DNA of 64,000 bases from Curtobacterium sp. BH-2-1-1. Lineage in GTDB: Bacteria > Actinomycetota > Actinomycetes > Actinomycetales > Microbacteriaceae. A model generated the notes under the pieces. It was not told the origin of the DNA, made no database searches, and saw only the letters and a list, made by a program, of their open reading frames with translations. The translations under genes and the position numbers were made by a program. The first letter of the stretch is position 1. Each line of letters opens with the position of its first letter. The stretch lies in the NCBI RefSeq assembly GCF_001806325.1, contig NZ_CP017580.1, positions 744,001 to 808,000 of the forward strand. Reading direction: 5' to 3'. This document shows, piece by piece, positions 43,853 to 51,271 of the stretch.

Positions 43853-44752
43853 ATGGCAGTGCAGACCGCGATCGACCCAAGCGTGCAGCAGCAGGTAGCG
43901 AACGAGCTTGGACTCTACGTCTACATGCTCGTCGATCCCGCGACGGGTGTGCCCTTCTACGTCGGGAAGGGAAAGGGCGAACGTTTCGCCTCCCACGGGA
44001 GGGAAGCGCTGCTCACGGACAGCGCCGAGACCCCGAGCAACAAGATCGCCAAGATCAAGGCGATCCGGGAACTCGGCGCTGAACCGGAGATCTGGATCGT
44101 CCGCTACGGCATGCGATCCGAGGTCGAGTACACGTCTGTCGAGGCTGCGTGCATCGACCTGCTCCGCTCGATGCCGGTCCTCGCACGGGCCACAGGAACC
44201 GTGCGGCTTCCCGGAGGCCAAGCCGCCCAGCTCACGAACGCGCGACGAGAGTCGGCCAAGGGGCACGGCATCATGCGACTCCAGGACCTTCTCGACGAGA
44301 TGTCAGCGCCGCCGCTCGAGACGGACGAACCCCTGCTCATCGTTTCCCTCGGCGCGTGGACCAGCAGTCGCGAGGAGGCGCTCGACGGCTCCGAACTGGA
44401 CGGCTACGGGTACAAGGCGGACTGGCTCCCGCGAGCGGAGCGCGAGAAGCACTCCCAGGAGATCGGGCAATCGGCGTCGAAGTGGTTCAAGTTCTCCGAA
44501 GCCACGGTCGAGCGCCACGGGATCGAGTACGCCGTCGCAGCGAATCGCGGCGTGACTCGCGCACTCCTCCGGATCGTCCCGGGCTCGTGGCAGCACCGAG
44601 GGTCGGGCACTCATCGCCGGAGCGGCTTCCGCTTCGAGGTCGTGAGCGACGGAGCACTGTTCGAGGAGACGGTCGGCGCGTACGGCCACCGCCTGCCGGA
44701 GAAGAGGCGTGGCGAGCAGTCGACGTTCCGCTACTGGCCCTACGCCCGCTGA
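43853..44752 (+). CDS. LEM-3-like GIY-YIG nuclease-domain protein
   Basis: This 299-residue protein has a GIY-YIG nuclease domain of the LEM-3 type at residues 20-105: 'VYMLVDPATGVPFYVGKGKG' (the GIY...YIG pair), an arginine in 'GERFASHGR', and the catalytic glutamate E97 in 'YTSVEAACIDLLRSM'. The C-terminal 150 residues ('RVVPGSWQHRGSGTHR'-like basic stretch) may bind nucleic acid but match nothing I know. GGGGGAAG precedes the ATG. Codon use is less GC-biased than most of the window, hinting at transfer. It is neither in an intron nor beside a restriction gene. Confidence 0.78.
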   Translation: MAVQTAIDPSVQQQVANELGLYVYMLVDPATGVPFYVGKGKGERFASHGREALLTDSAETPSNKIAKIKAIRELGAEPEIWIVRYGMRSEVEYTSVEAACIDLLRSMPVLARATGTVRLPGGQAAQLTNARRESAKGHGIMRLQDLLDEMSAPPLETDEPLLIVSLGAWTSSREEALDGSELDGYGYKADWLPRAEREKHSQEIGQSASKWFKFSEATVERHGIEYAVAANRGVTRALLRIVPGSWQHRGSGTHRRSGFRFEVVSDGALFEETVGAYGHRLPEKRRGEQSTFRYWPYAR

Positions 44753-44785
44753 AGACGGACCGAGGCGCACAACCCGGACGACGGG

Positions 44786-45859
44786 TCAGTTGTTGAAGCG
44801 GAACTCCACCACGTCGCCGTCCTGCATGACGTAGTCCTTGCCCTCGATCCGGGCCTTGCCGTGCGCACGGGCCTCGGCGATGGAGCCGGCGGCCATGAGG
44901 TCCTCGAACGAGATCACCTCGGCCTTGATGAAGCCCTTCTCGAAGTCCGTGTGGATCACGCCGGCAGCTTGGGGTGCCTTCCACCCCTTGCCGATCGTCC
45001 ACGCGCGGGCTTCCTTCGGACCGGCCGTCAGGTAGGTCTGCAGCCCGAGGGTGTCGAAGCCGATCCGGGCGAGCTGGTCGAGGCCGGACTCGGTCTGCCC
45101 GGTCGATTCGAGGAGCTCGGCGGCGTCGGCCGGGTCGAGCTCGATCAGCTCGGACTCGACCTGCGCGTCGAGGAACACGGCCTGGGCGGGCGCGACGAGC
45201 GCGGCCAGTTCGGCCTTGCGGGACTCGTCGGTGAGGATCGCCTCATCGACGTTGAAGACGAAGATGAACGGCTTGGCCGACAGGAGCCCGAGCTCGGCGA
45301 TCGGTGCGAGGTCGATCGAGGTGGCGGACAGGAGCGTGCCCTGCTCGAGCGCCGCCTTGGCCTCACGGGCGGTCTCGAGCACGATCGGCTCCGCCTGCTT
45401 CAGCTTCACGGTCTTCTCGTACCGCGGCAGCGCCTTCTCGATGGTCTCGAGGTCGGCGAGGATCAGCTCGGTGTTGATGACCTCGAGGTCGTCCTTCGGC
45501 GACACCTTGTTCGCGACGTGCACGACGTCGTCGTCGGTGAAGCCGCGGACGACCTGGGCGATGGCGTCGGCCTCGCGGATGTTGGCGAGGAACTTGTTGC
45601 CGAGCCCCTCGCCCTCGCTCGCGCCCTTGACGATGCCAGCGATGTCGACGAACGACACGGGTGCCGGCACGGTCTTCTCGGAGTTGAAGAGCGTCGCGAG
45701 CTGGTCCAGCCGCGGGTCGGGGAGGTTCACCACGCCGACGTTCGGCTCGATCGTCGCGAACGGGTAGTTCGCGGCGAGGACCTGGTTCTTGGTCAGGGCG
45801 TTGAACAGGGTCGACTTGCCGACGTTCGGGAGACCGACGATTCCGATGGTGAGTGCCAC
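44786..45859 (-). CDS. ychF: Redox-responsive ATPase/GTPase YchF (Obg family)
   Basis: YchF is a universally conserved P-loop protein that prefers ATP, binds ribosomes and modulates oxidative-stress responses. The 357-residue protein has 'GIVGLPNVGKSTLFNALTKN' with the G1 loop, 'DIAGIVKGASEGEGLGNKFL' (G3 region) and the TGS domain near the end ('GVIHTDFEKGFIKAEVISFE'). The GTG start at 45859 is supported by the family start 'ALTIGIVGLPN' and a TAGGCT hexamer eight bases upstream. It converges with the GIY-YIG gene, 33 bases apart. Confidence 0.96.
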   Translation of the reverse strand: MALTIGIVGLPNVGKSTLFNALTKNQVLAANYPFATIEPNVGVVNLPDPRLDQLATLFNSEKTVPAPVSFVDIAGIVKGASEGEGLGNKFLANIREADAIAQVVRGFTDDDVVHVANKVSPKDDLEVINTELILADLETIEKALPRYEKTVKLKQAEPIVLETAREAKAALEQGTLLSATSIDLAPIAELGLLSAKPFIFVFNVDEAILTDESRKAELAALVAPAQAVFLDAQVESELIELDPADAAELLESTGQTESGLDQLARIGFDTLGLQTYLTAGPKEARAWTIGKGWKAPQAAGVIHTDFEKGFIKAEVISFEDLMAAGSIAEARAHGKARIEGKDYVMQDGDVVEFRFNN

Positions 45860-45867
45860 GGGAGGAC

Positions 45868-45873
45868 AGCCTA
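45868..45873 (-). promoter_or_regulatory. -10 hexamer of ychF (leaderless type)
   Basis: TAGGCT on the minus strand, eight bases before the GTG start. Confidence 0.4.
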
Positions 45874-45908
45874 CCGGCGGCCGCCCGCCGGGGCCGACCC
45901 GCGCCTCC

Positions 45909-45948
45909 AGTCCGACAGTCCGACAGTCCGACAGTCCGACAGTCCGAC
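45909..45948. repeat. Tandem array of five perfect AGTCCGAC units
   Basis: Five identical eight-base copies lie between the divergent ychF and exonuclease genes, directly after the half-palindrome GCGCCTCC. The related array at 37914 has the same anchor sequence. Confidence 0.9.
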
Positions 45949-46059
45949 GCGGACGGCCGACCGTCCGCTGCCGCCCACCGTACGGCCGGGACGGCCGGCC
46001 CGGCCGCAACGCCGAGGGGCTCGGCGGCGATGTCGGCGCCGCGTGCGACGATCGGGACC

Positions 46060-46695
46060 GTGCCGTTGAACTTCACCGCGATCGACTTCGAGACCGCGAA
46101 CAGCTCGCCCGCCAGCGCCTGCTCGGTCGGACTCGTCAAGGTCCGCGCGGGCAGGGTCGTCGAGCGGGCGTCGTGGTTCATCCGGCCGCCGCTCGGGCAC
46201 GACGCCTTCCTCGAGTGGAACACCCGCATCCACGGCATCGTCGCGTCGGACGTCGTCGGGGCGAAGTCGTGGGAGCAGCAGTACCCGGACATCGTGGCGT
46301 TCGCCGACGGGGACGTCCTCGTGGCGCACAACGCCCGCTTCGACATGGGCGTGATCGCCGGCGGGTGCTCGGCGACGGGGATCGACCTCGCGGAACACCA
46401 CTCGCTGTGTTCGCTGCAGGTCGCCCGCAAGACCTACACGCTCGACTCCTACCGCCTGCCGATGGCGGCGCGGGCCGCCGGGTACGAGGGCTTCCAGCAC
46501 CACGACGCGGCCGCCGATGCCGAGGCGTGCGCGGCGATCGTCGTGCACGCGGCCGGGCACCACGGGACGGACACGGTCGAGGCGCTCGGCGCGGCCGTCC
46601 GGGTCGCCATCGCTCCGGTGCGGGCCCGAGCGGAGAAGCCGCGGACGGCTGCGCAGCCCCGGCTGTCGAACCGCCCGATGATCTTCGCCGACTGA
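46060..46695 (+). CDS. DEDDh 3'-5' exonuclease (DnaQ-like)
   Basis: This 211-residue exonuclease of the DnaQ/epsilon superfamily has ExoI in 'FTAIDFETANSS' (D9, E11), ExoII in 'LVAHNARFDMGVI' and ExoIII in 'HHDAAADAEACAAI' with the catalytic histidine. It degrades single strands from the 3' end and may act in repair or RNA trimming; it lacks BRCT or polymerase-binding domains. I choose the GTG at 46060 since the family start 'PLNFTAIDFETAN' follows; an ATG ten codons upstream is possible. It is divergent from ychF across the AGTCCGAC array. Confidence 0.85.
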   Translation: MPLNFTAIDFETANSSPASACSVGLVKVRAGRVVERASWFIRPPLGHDAFLEWNTRIHGIVASDVVGAKSWEQQYPDIVAFADGDVLVAHNARFDMGVIAGGCSATGIDLAEHHSLCSLQVARKTYTLDSYRLPMAARAAGYEGFQHHDAAADAEACAAIVVHAAGHHGTDTVEALGAAVRVAIAPVRARAEKPRTAAQPRLSNRPMIFAD

Positions 46696-46742
46696 CGTCG
46701 GCCCCTCGGCCGCGCTGGCCAGTCTGCCTCGGGCCCGGTGGT

Positions 46743-46756
46743 ATTGTCACGACAAT
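46743..46756. promoter_or_regulatory. GntR operator 1 (upstream of gntR)
   Basis: The palindrome ATTGTCACGACAAT (arms ATTGTC and GACAAT with two bases between) lies 21 bases before the gntR start. Its TGTC-NN-GACA core recurs upstream of the tautomerase gene and of the inositol operon, suggesting autoregulation by the GntR protein. Confidence 0.72.
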
Positions 46757-46777
46757 CCCTACTGCTGAAGGACCGCG

Positions 46778-47536
46778 ATGACCAACGAAGGCCAGCTGCC
46801 GTCCGACCTGTTCATGGACTTGGACCGGTCGGGTCCGATGCCCCTGTACTTCCAGGTCGCCTCGCGCATCGAGGAGTCGATCCGCTCCGGCGCGATGCCC
46901 CCGGGTGCCCGCCTCGAGAACGAGATCGCCCTCGGTGAGCGGCTCGGGCTGTCCCGGCCGACGATCCGCCGAGCGATCCAGGACCTCGTCGACAAGGGCC
47001 TGCTCGTGCGCCGGCGCGGGATCGGCACCCAGGTCGTGCACGGCCCGGTGACCCGCAAGGTCGAGCTGACCAGCCTCTACGACGACCTCGCACAGGGGTC
47101 GCAGGCGCCGGCGACGAAGCTCCTGGAACGCAACGACGTGCCCGCCCCGGACGCCGTCGCCGAGGCGCTCGGCATCGCACCGGGCACCACGGTCGCCCAC
47201 ATCCGTCGCGTGCGCTTCGCCGAGGACGTCCCGATGGCGATCCTCGAGAACTACCTGCCGCCGGAGTTCCTCGAGATCACCGACGACGACCTGCAGACCC
47301 ACGGCCTGTACCAGCTCCTGCGCGGCCGCGGCGTGACCATGCGGGTCGCGAAGCAGCGCATCGGCGCCCGTGCGGTCACCGACGAGGAGGCCGGCCTGCT
47401 CGAGATCGAGGACGGCGACCCGGTGCTCACGATGAGCCGCACCGCATACGACGCCTCGGGCCGCGCGGTCGAGTACGGCGTGCACTGCTACCGCCCCGAC
47501 CGCTACTCGTTCGAGGTCACGCTCGTCGACAAGTAG
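46778..47536 (+). CDS. GntR-family regulator (HutC/UTRA type), probable inositol regulator
   Basis: This 252-residue regulator has the GntR winged helix at residues 20-88 ('ALGERLGLSRPTIRRAIQDL', 'RRRGIGTQVV') and a UTRA effector domain ('YQLLRGRGVTMRVAKQRIGA', 'VEYGVHCYRPDRYSFEV'). It lies at the 3' end of the inositol operon on the opposite strand, and its promoter region holds the same palindrome found at the operon promoter. I therefore infer that it is the repressor of inositol catabolism, with an inositol-derived effector. GAAGGA lies before the ATG. Confidence 0.87.
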   Translation: MTNEGQLPSDLFMDLDRSGPMPLYFQVASRIEESIRSGAMPPGARLENEIALGERLGLSRPTIRRAIQDLVDKGLLVRRRGIGTQVVHGPVTRKVELTSLYDDLAQGSQAPATKLLERNDVPAPDAVAEALGIAPGTTVAHIRRVRFAEDVPMAILENYLPPEFLEITDDDLQTHGLYQLLRGRGVTMRVAKQRIGARAVTDEEAGLLEIEDGDPVLTMSRTAYDASGRAVEYGVHCYRPDRYSFEVTLVDK

Positions 47537-47545
47537 GCCGCCCGC

Positions 47546-47953
47546 TCAGGCGAACGAGGGGACCCCGAGTTCGCCCGTCACGTACTGCGCCCGGCCGAAG
47601 CCGAAGGACCAGTCCTCCGGCCCGTTCTCGACGTACCCGATGAAGACATCCTCGGACGCGACACCGACCCCCGCGAGCCCGTCGTGGATCGCGCGGTAGA
47701 GCTCCTGCTTCGCGGCCTGGTCGCGCCCGCGCTGTGTGAAGACCTGGATCATCACGACGCCGTCGGTGCGCTCGAACCCGAGTCCGGCGTCCTCGGCGAT
47801 GATCTGCTGCGCCGGGTGCTCGGTGACGATCTGGAACCGGTCGCGTGCGGGGATGCCGTACACGTCGACGATGGCGGTGTGGATCGCGTCGGCGACGGCA
47901 CGCACGGCCTCGGGCGTGCGGCCGGTGGCGAGGTCGATACGGACGAGCGGCAT
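47546..47953 (-). CDS. 4-oxalocrotonate tautomerase-family protein
   Basis: This 135-residue protein of the tautomerase superfamily starts 'MPLVRIDLATGRTPEAVRAV', with the N-terminal proline that becomes the catalytic base after removal of methionine. At 135 residues it is a two-module or long form, compared with 62 residues for classical 4-OT. The substrate is unknown. A TGTC-NN-GACA palindrome lies 24 bases before the ATG and AGGAGG immediately before it, so it belongs to the predicted GntR regulon and may tautomerise a keto intermediate of inositol-type sugars. Confidence 0.8.
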   Translation of the reverse strand: MPLVRIDLATGRTPEAVRAVADAIHTAIVDVYGIPARDRFQIVTEHPAQQIIAEDAGLGFERTDGVVMIQVFTQRGRDQAAKQELYRAIHDGLAGVGVASEDVFIGYVENGPEDWSFGFGRAQYVTGELGVPSFA

Positions 47954-47976
47954 GGTGCCTCCTGCAGGTCGATGCT

Positions 47977-47988
47977 TTGTCCTGACAA
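47977..47988. promoter_or_regulatory. GntR operator 2 (upstream of the tautomerase gene)
   Basis: TTGTCCTGACAA is a palindrome with the same TGTC-NN-GACA core as the sites at 46743 and 59647, located in the tautomerase promoter region. Confidence 0.65.
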
Positions 47989-48017
47989 CCTAACATGGAT
48001 TGCGAGCGCGGGACAGA

Positions 48018-48063
48018 ACGGACGGGAGGCGCGGTGCCAGCTGGCACCGCGCCTCCCGTCCGT
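48018..48063. terminator. Palindromic GGAGGCGCGG repeat, copy 4 (perfect 46-base palindrome)
   Basis: A perfect palindrome of the same family as the 22244 copy, 13 bases after the last gene of the inositol operon. It is the natural terminator of that 11.5-kb unit. Confidence 0.75.
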
Positions 48064-48075
48064 CGGGTCGTGTGT

Positions 48076-49293
48076 CTAGAGCACAGGGGTCGCCGCCGCG
48101 TAGGTGAGCGGTCCGTCGACGCGCGCCACCTCGTGCCACGCCCCGTCGGCGAGCGACGCCTCCGCCGCTTCCACGATCGACGCAGCCGCCAGGCCGTCGG
48201 CGACCGACGGCGCGAGCTGCTCCCCGCGCCGGACGCTCGCGATGAACTGCGCGGCCTCGACGGTCTTCAGGTCGTCGTACCCCATGGCGGTACCGGCGCC
48301 CGGCTGGAAGCGGGCGAACTCGCCGTCCCCCGCGGCCACGTAGTGGGTGGCGTATCCGTCGACCTCTTGCCCGTCGAGGTAGACCTCGAGCTCGTTGAGG
48401 CGCTGGAAGTCCCACCGCACCGAGCCCTTCGTGCCGTACACCTCGAGCGTGTACTCGGCGTGCGGCCCTCGCATGACGCGGCTGGAGTCCATCGTGCCGA
48501 CGGCGCCGTCCTCGAAGCGGAAGAGCAGGGCCGCGTAGTCCTCGTTCTCGACCGGCTTCCGCTCCCCCGTCGCGGCGGCGCTGCGGTCGACGATGCCAGC
48601 GCCGGGGAGTGGGCGGTCGACGATGAAGGTCTCCGCGAGCGCCGTCACGGACGAGATCCGGCCGACGACGTACTGCGCCAGGTCGAGCCCGTGCGAGAGC
48701 AGGTCGCCGAGGACGCCCGAGCCGGCACGCTCCCGCTCGAAGCGCCAGGTCAGCGGCGCCGCGGGGTCGGACGAGTAGTCGGCGAGGAGCGACCCGCGGA
48801 CGTTCGTGATCCGGCCGAGGCGCCCGCTGCGGACGAGTTCGCGCGCCCGTTCGATCGCCGGGGCGTGCCGGTAGTTGAAGCCGACGCTCGTGATGACACC
48901 GGCGCGCTGCACGGCCTCGTGGATCTGTCGGGAGTCGCTGGCGTACCGGCCCATCGGCTTCTCGATCCAGAACGGCTTGCCCGCCTCGGCAGCGGCGACC
49001 GCCATCTCGCGGTGCAGGAAGTTCGGCGAGCAGATCGAGACGACGTCGACCTCGGGATCGGCCAGGACCTCGTGGTAGTCGGCGACGGCCCGCTCGTAGC
49101 CCAGGCGGGTCACGGCCTGGTCGCGTGCCGCCTCGATCGGGTCGGCGGCGACGACGAGCCGGGGGTGCACGCCGAGCTCCGGGAAGTGGTCGGGCAGGGC
49201 GCGGTAGGCACGGGAGTGCAACCGGCCCATCCAGCCGACCGAGATGAGGCCGACACCGATGGTGGCGACGTCGGCGGACGCGGCTGCGCTCAT
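48076..49293 (-). CDS. Gfo/Idh/MocA-family oxidoreductase (inositol operon, last gene)
   Basis: This 405-residue NAD(P)-dependent sugar oxidoreductase has a Rossmann start 'TIGVGLISVGWMGRLHSRAY' and the family lysine in 'PFWIEKPMGR', with 'GGVLGDLLSHGLDLAQY'-like catalytic histidine region ('GSGVLGDLLSHGLDLAQYVV'). It is only distantly related to the IolG-like protein five genes away in function assignment; it could oxidise scyllo- or D-chiro-inositol or a keto-inositol. Its ATG overlaps the transaldolase stop (ATGA), so the gene is translated as part of the operon. The frame runs upstream only as a shadow. Confidence 0.87.
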   Translation of the reverse strand: MSAAASADVATIGVGLISVGWMGRLHSRAYRALPDHFPELGVHPRLVVAADPIEAARDQAVTRLGYERAVADYHEVLADPEVDVVSICSPNFLHREMAVAAAEAGKPFWIEKPMGRYASDSRQIHEAVQRAGVITSVGFNYRHAPAIERARELVRSGRLGRITNVRGSLLADYSSDPAAPLTWRFERERAGSGVLGDLLSHGLDLAQYVVGRISSVTALAETFIVDRPLPGAGIVDRSAAATGERKPVENEDYAALLFRFEDGAVGTMDSSRVMRGPHAEYTLEVYGTKGSVRWDFQRLNELEVYLDGQEVDGYATHYVAAGDGEFARFQPGAGTAMGYDDLKTVEAAQFIASVRRGEQLAPSVADGLAAASIVEAAEASLADGAWHEVARVDGPLTYAAATPVL

Positions 49294-50402
49294 GCTGCCG
49301 GCACGATGATGTCGCGGACCAGGGCGTCGAGCTTCGCGTCGGCGTCGAGGAACTGGCGCAGCGTGGTCACCGTGGCGCCGAAGCGGTCGAACTCGTCGAT
49401 CGTCATGCCGTCGACGTCGTAGCCCCGGGCGAACTCCGGCGTGGCCGCACGCAGCGCGTCGATGACGTGCGCGGGGACCTCGTCGTCGATGGCGTCCGGA
49501 CGGAACGGGAACGCGTTGTCGTTGATGTCCTTCGACCACTGGAACGGCGGCGACACGACGAGGTCACCGCCCTGGAACTCCGACCACTGCATCGCGTTCC
49601 GGAAGGCGGCGACGAGCACGCGCGACCGGAAGCCGCGTTCCTGGAAGACCCGGTACGCGTGCTTCACCGCAGCGACACCGGCCCACTCGAGGATGCCGGG
49701 GTCGACCATCACGTGGTCGCGCTTGACGACGGTCTTCAGCCAGTCGTCGAAGCGGCCGGCCATCAGCGTGACGACGTGGCCGAACTCCTGCTCGGGCAGA
49801 CCCTCGGCGGCACGGCGGTCGAGGGCGCGCTCGATGGCCTCGCCCACGGCGACGACCTGCGGCACGGTGAACGACACGGTCGCGTTGATCGAGACACCGC
49901 GGTACGCGGCCTCCTCGATGGCGGCGATGCCGACCTTGGTGGCGGGGATCTTCACGATGATGTTCGGCGCGAGCTGCGAGAACCGCACGGCCTGTTCGAC
50001 GAGGGCGTCCTGGTCGCGGTGGAGACGCGGGTCGGTCTGCATGCTCAGCCGGCCGTTGCGGCCACCCGACGCCTCGAAGGCGGGCAACAGCTGCGCGGCC
50101 GCGGCGATCGAGAGCTCCTCGACGGCCTTCCACCCGATCCAGGACTCCCCCGCGGTGGGGTGCTCGGCGGCGATCTCACGGATGCGCGGGACCCACGTGT
50201 CGGGATCCTGCTGGATGCAGGTGTACGCGATCACGGGGTTGCAGGTCGCCCCGACCGCGCCGTACTCGTGGATCGCGGTGGACAGCTCGCGCGGATCGGC
50301 GGAGTCGTTCCACAGGGCGGTCACGGTCTGCGACGCGGCCTGCAGGGTGACGGGTCGGACGTCGGTGCCGGTGGGCGTCGGGGTCTCGATGGTGGTCGTC
50401 AT
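49290..50402 (-). CDS. Transaldolase-family protein in the inositol operon
   Basis: This 370-residue TIM barrel of the transaldolase/fructose-6-phosphate aldolase family has the Schiff-base lysine in 'NIIVKIPATKVGIAAIEEAA', 'GVSINATVSFTVPQVVAVGE' after it, and 'GAVGATCNPVIAY' in place of the usual T-S-N-P. It is longer than, and divergent from, the pentose-phosphate transaldolase, and has no tkt neighbour. The first residues of the C-terminal half include 'DPGILEWAGVAAVKHAYRVF'. A role in cleaving or rearranging an inositol-derived sugar phosphate is inferred from position only. Four-base overlaps tie it to both neighbours. Confidence 0.83.
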   Translation of the reverse strand: MTTTIETPTPTGTDVRPVTLQAASQTVTALWNDSADPRELSTAIHEYGAVGATCNPVIAYTCIQQDPDTWVPRIREIAAEHPTAGESWIGWKAVEELSIAAAAQLLPAFEASGGRNGRLSMQTDPRLHRDQDALVEQAVRFSQLAPNIIVKIPATKVGIAAIEEAAYRGVSINATVSFTVPQVVAVGEAIERALDRRAAEGLPEQEFGHVVTLMAGRFDDWLKTVVKRDHVMVDPGILEWAGVAAVKHAYRVFQERGFRSRVLVAAFRNAMQWSEFQGGDLVVSPPFQWSKDINDNAFPFRPDAIDDEVPAHVIDALRAATPEFARGYDVDGMTIDEFDRFGATVTTLRQFLDADAKLDALVRDIIVPAA

Positions 50403-51268
50403 CGGTTCAGTCCCTTCGTGATCGTGTCGAGCTGGAAGCGGGAGACCTCGTCGGCGTTCTCGTCCTCGGCGAAGACGCTCGACACCGCGACGGTGTCCTC
50501 GCGCGCCGTGAAGCCGACTCGGTCGAGGGCGGCCCAGAAGGCGTCGAAGTCGACGTCCGCCTGCCCGACGGGGAGGTGCTGGTGCACGCGCACGGGGTTG
50601 CCCGGCGGGTTCGTGATGTAACGGAGGCCGTGCGACCGTCGGTGGTCGTAGGCGTCGGCGACGTGGATGAGTTGCAGCGAGTCGCCCGCGGCGTCGATGA
50701 TCTCGTCCATGTTGCCGCCGTAGTGGAAGGTGTGGCAGGCGACGTAGACGAACCCGACGTGCTTCGAGTTGAGGCCGCGGATGACCCGGAGGGCCTCGAG
50801 GCCGTCCTCGACGAAGTCGTCCGGGTGCGGGTCGATGAGCACGCGGAGTCCGGCGTCCTCGATGATCGGCAGGAGCTCCTCCATCGAGCGGTAGAAGGCA
50901 TCCTCGGACTCCTCGGGGAGTTCGGGGCGGCCGGAGAACTCGGTGTTGATCGTGTCCACGCCGAGACGCTTCGTGATCTCGATGACCCGCTTCCACTTCG
51001 TCACCGCGGCCTCACGGGCGTCACGGTCGGGCCCGGACCACCGGAGGACCGGCAGGACCGACGCGACCCGCACCCCGGCCTTCCGGCACGCTGCAGCGAA
51101 CGCGTCGACGAGGTCGTCGTCGGCCTTCGGGTGCCGGTAGAAGGGGATGAAGTCCTGGTGCGGGGTGAGCTGCAGGTACTCGTAGCCGAGGTCCGCGACC
51201 TTCTGCGGGAACTCCAGCAGCGACAGGTCGTGGTGGAACGGCGTGGGGTCGAGCGCGATCTTCGGCAT
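50399..51268 (-). CDS. IolH-like sugar-phosphate isomerase/epimerase (TIM barrel)
   Basis: This 289-residue AP-endonuclease-2-like TIM barrel has 'MPKIALDPTPFHHDLSLLEF' at the start, then 'RVLIDPHPDDFVEDGLEALR' and 'YVACHTFHYGGNMDEIIDAA' carrying metal-binding histidines and acids. It matches the gene after iolG in several actinobacterial inositol clusters, often called iolH, whose exact reaction is not settled. It differs from the IolE-like protein two genes upstream, so the operon has two such barrels. It overlaps the transaldolase-family gene by four bases. Confidence 0.86.
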   Translation of the reverse strand: MPKIALDPTPFHHDLSLLEFPQKVADLGYEYLQLTPHQDFIPFYRHPKADDDLVDAFAAACRKAGVRVASVLPVLRWSGPDRDAREAAVTKWKRVIEITKRLGVDTINTEFSGRPELPEESEDAFYRSMEELLPIIEDAGLRVLIDPHPDDFVEDGLEALRVIRGLNSKHVGFVYVACHTFHYGGNMDEIIDAAGDSLQLIHVADAYDHRRSHGLRYITNPPGNPVRVHQHLPVGQADVDFDAFWAALDRVGFTAREDTVAVSSVFAEDENADEVSRFQLDTITKGLNR

Positions 51269-51271
51269 CGA

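Noticed and set aside
42223..44760. Prophage or genomic island around the GIY-YIG gene
   Set aside because: No integrase, phage structural gene, attachment repeat or tRNA was found. The neighbours are ordinary hypothetical proteins and core ychF.
45909..45948. CRISPR-like array
   Set aside because: The units are eight bases, directly adjacent and without spacers, and no cas genes are present. It is a simple tandem repeat.
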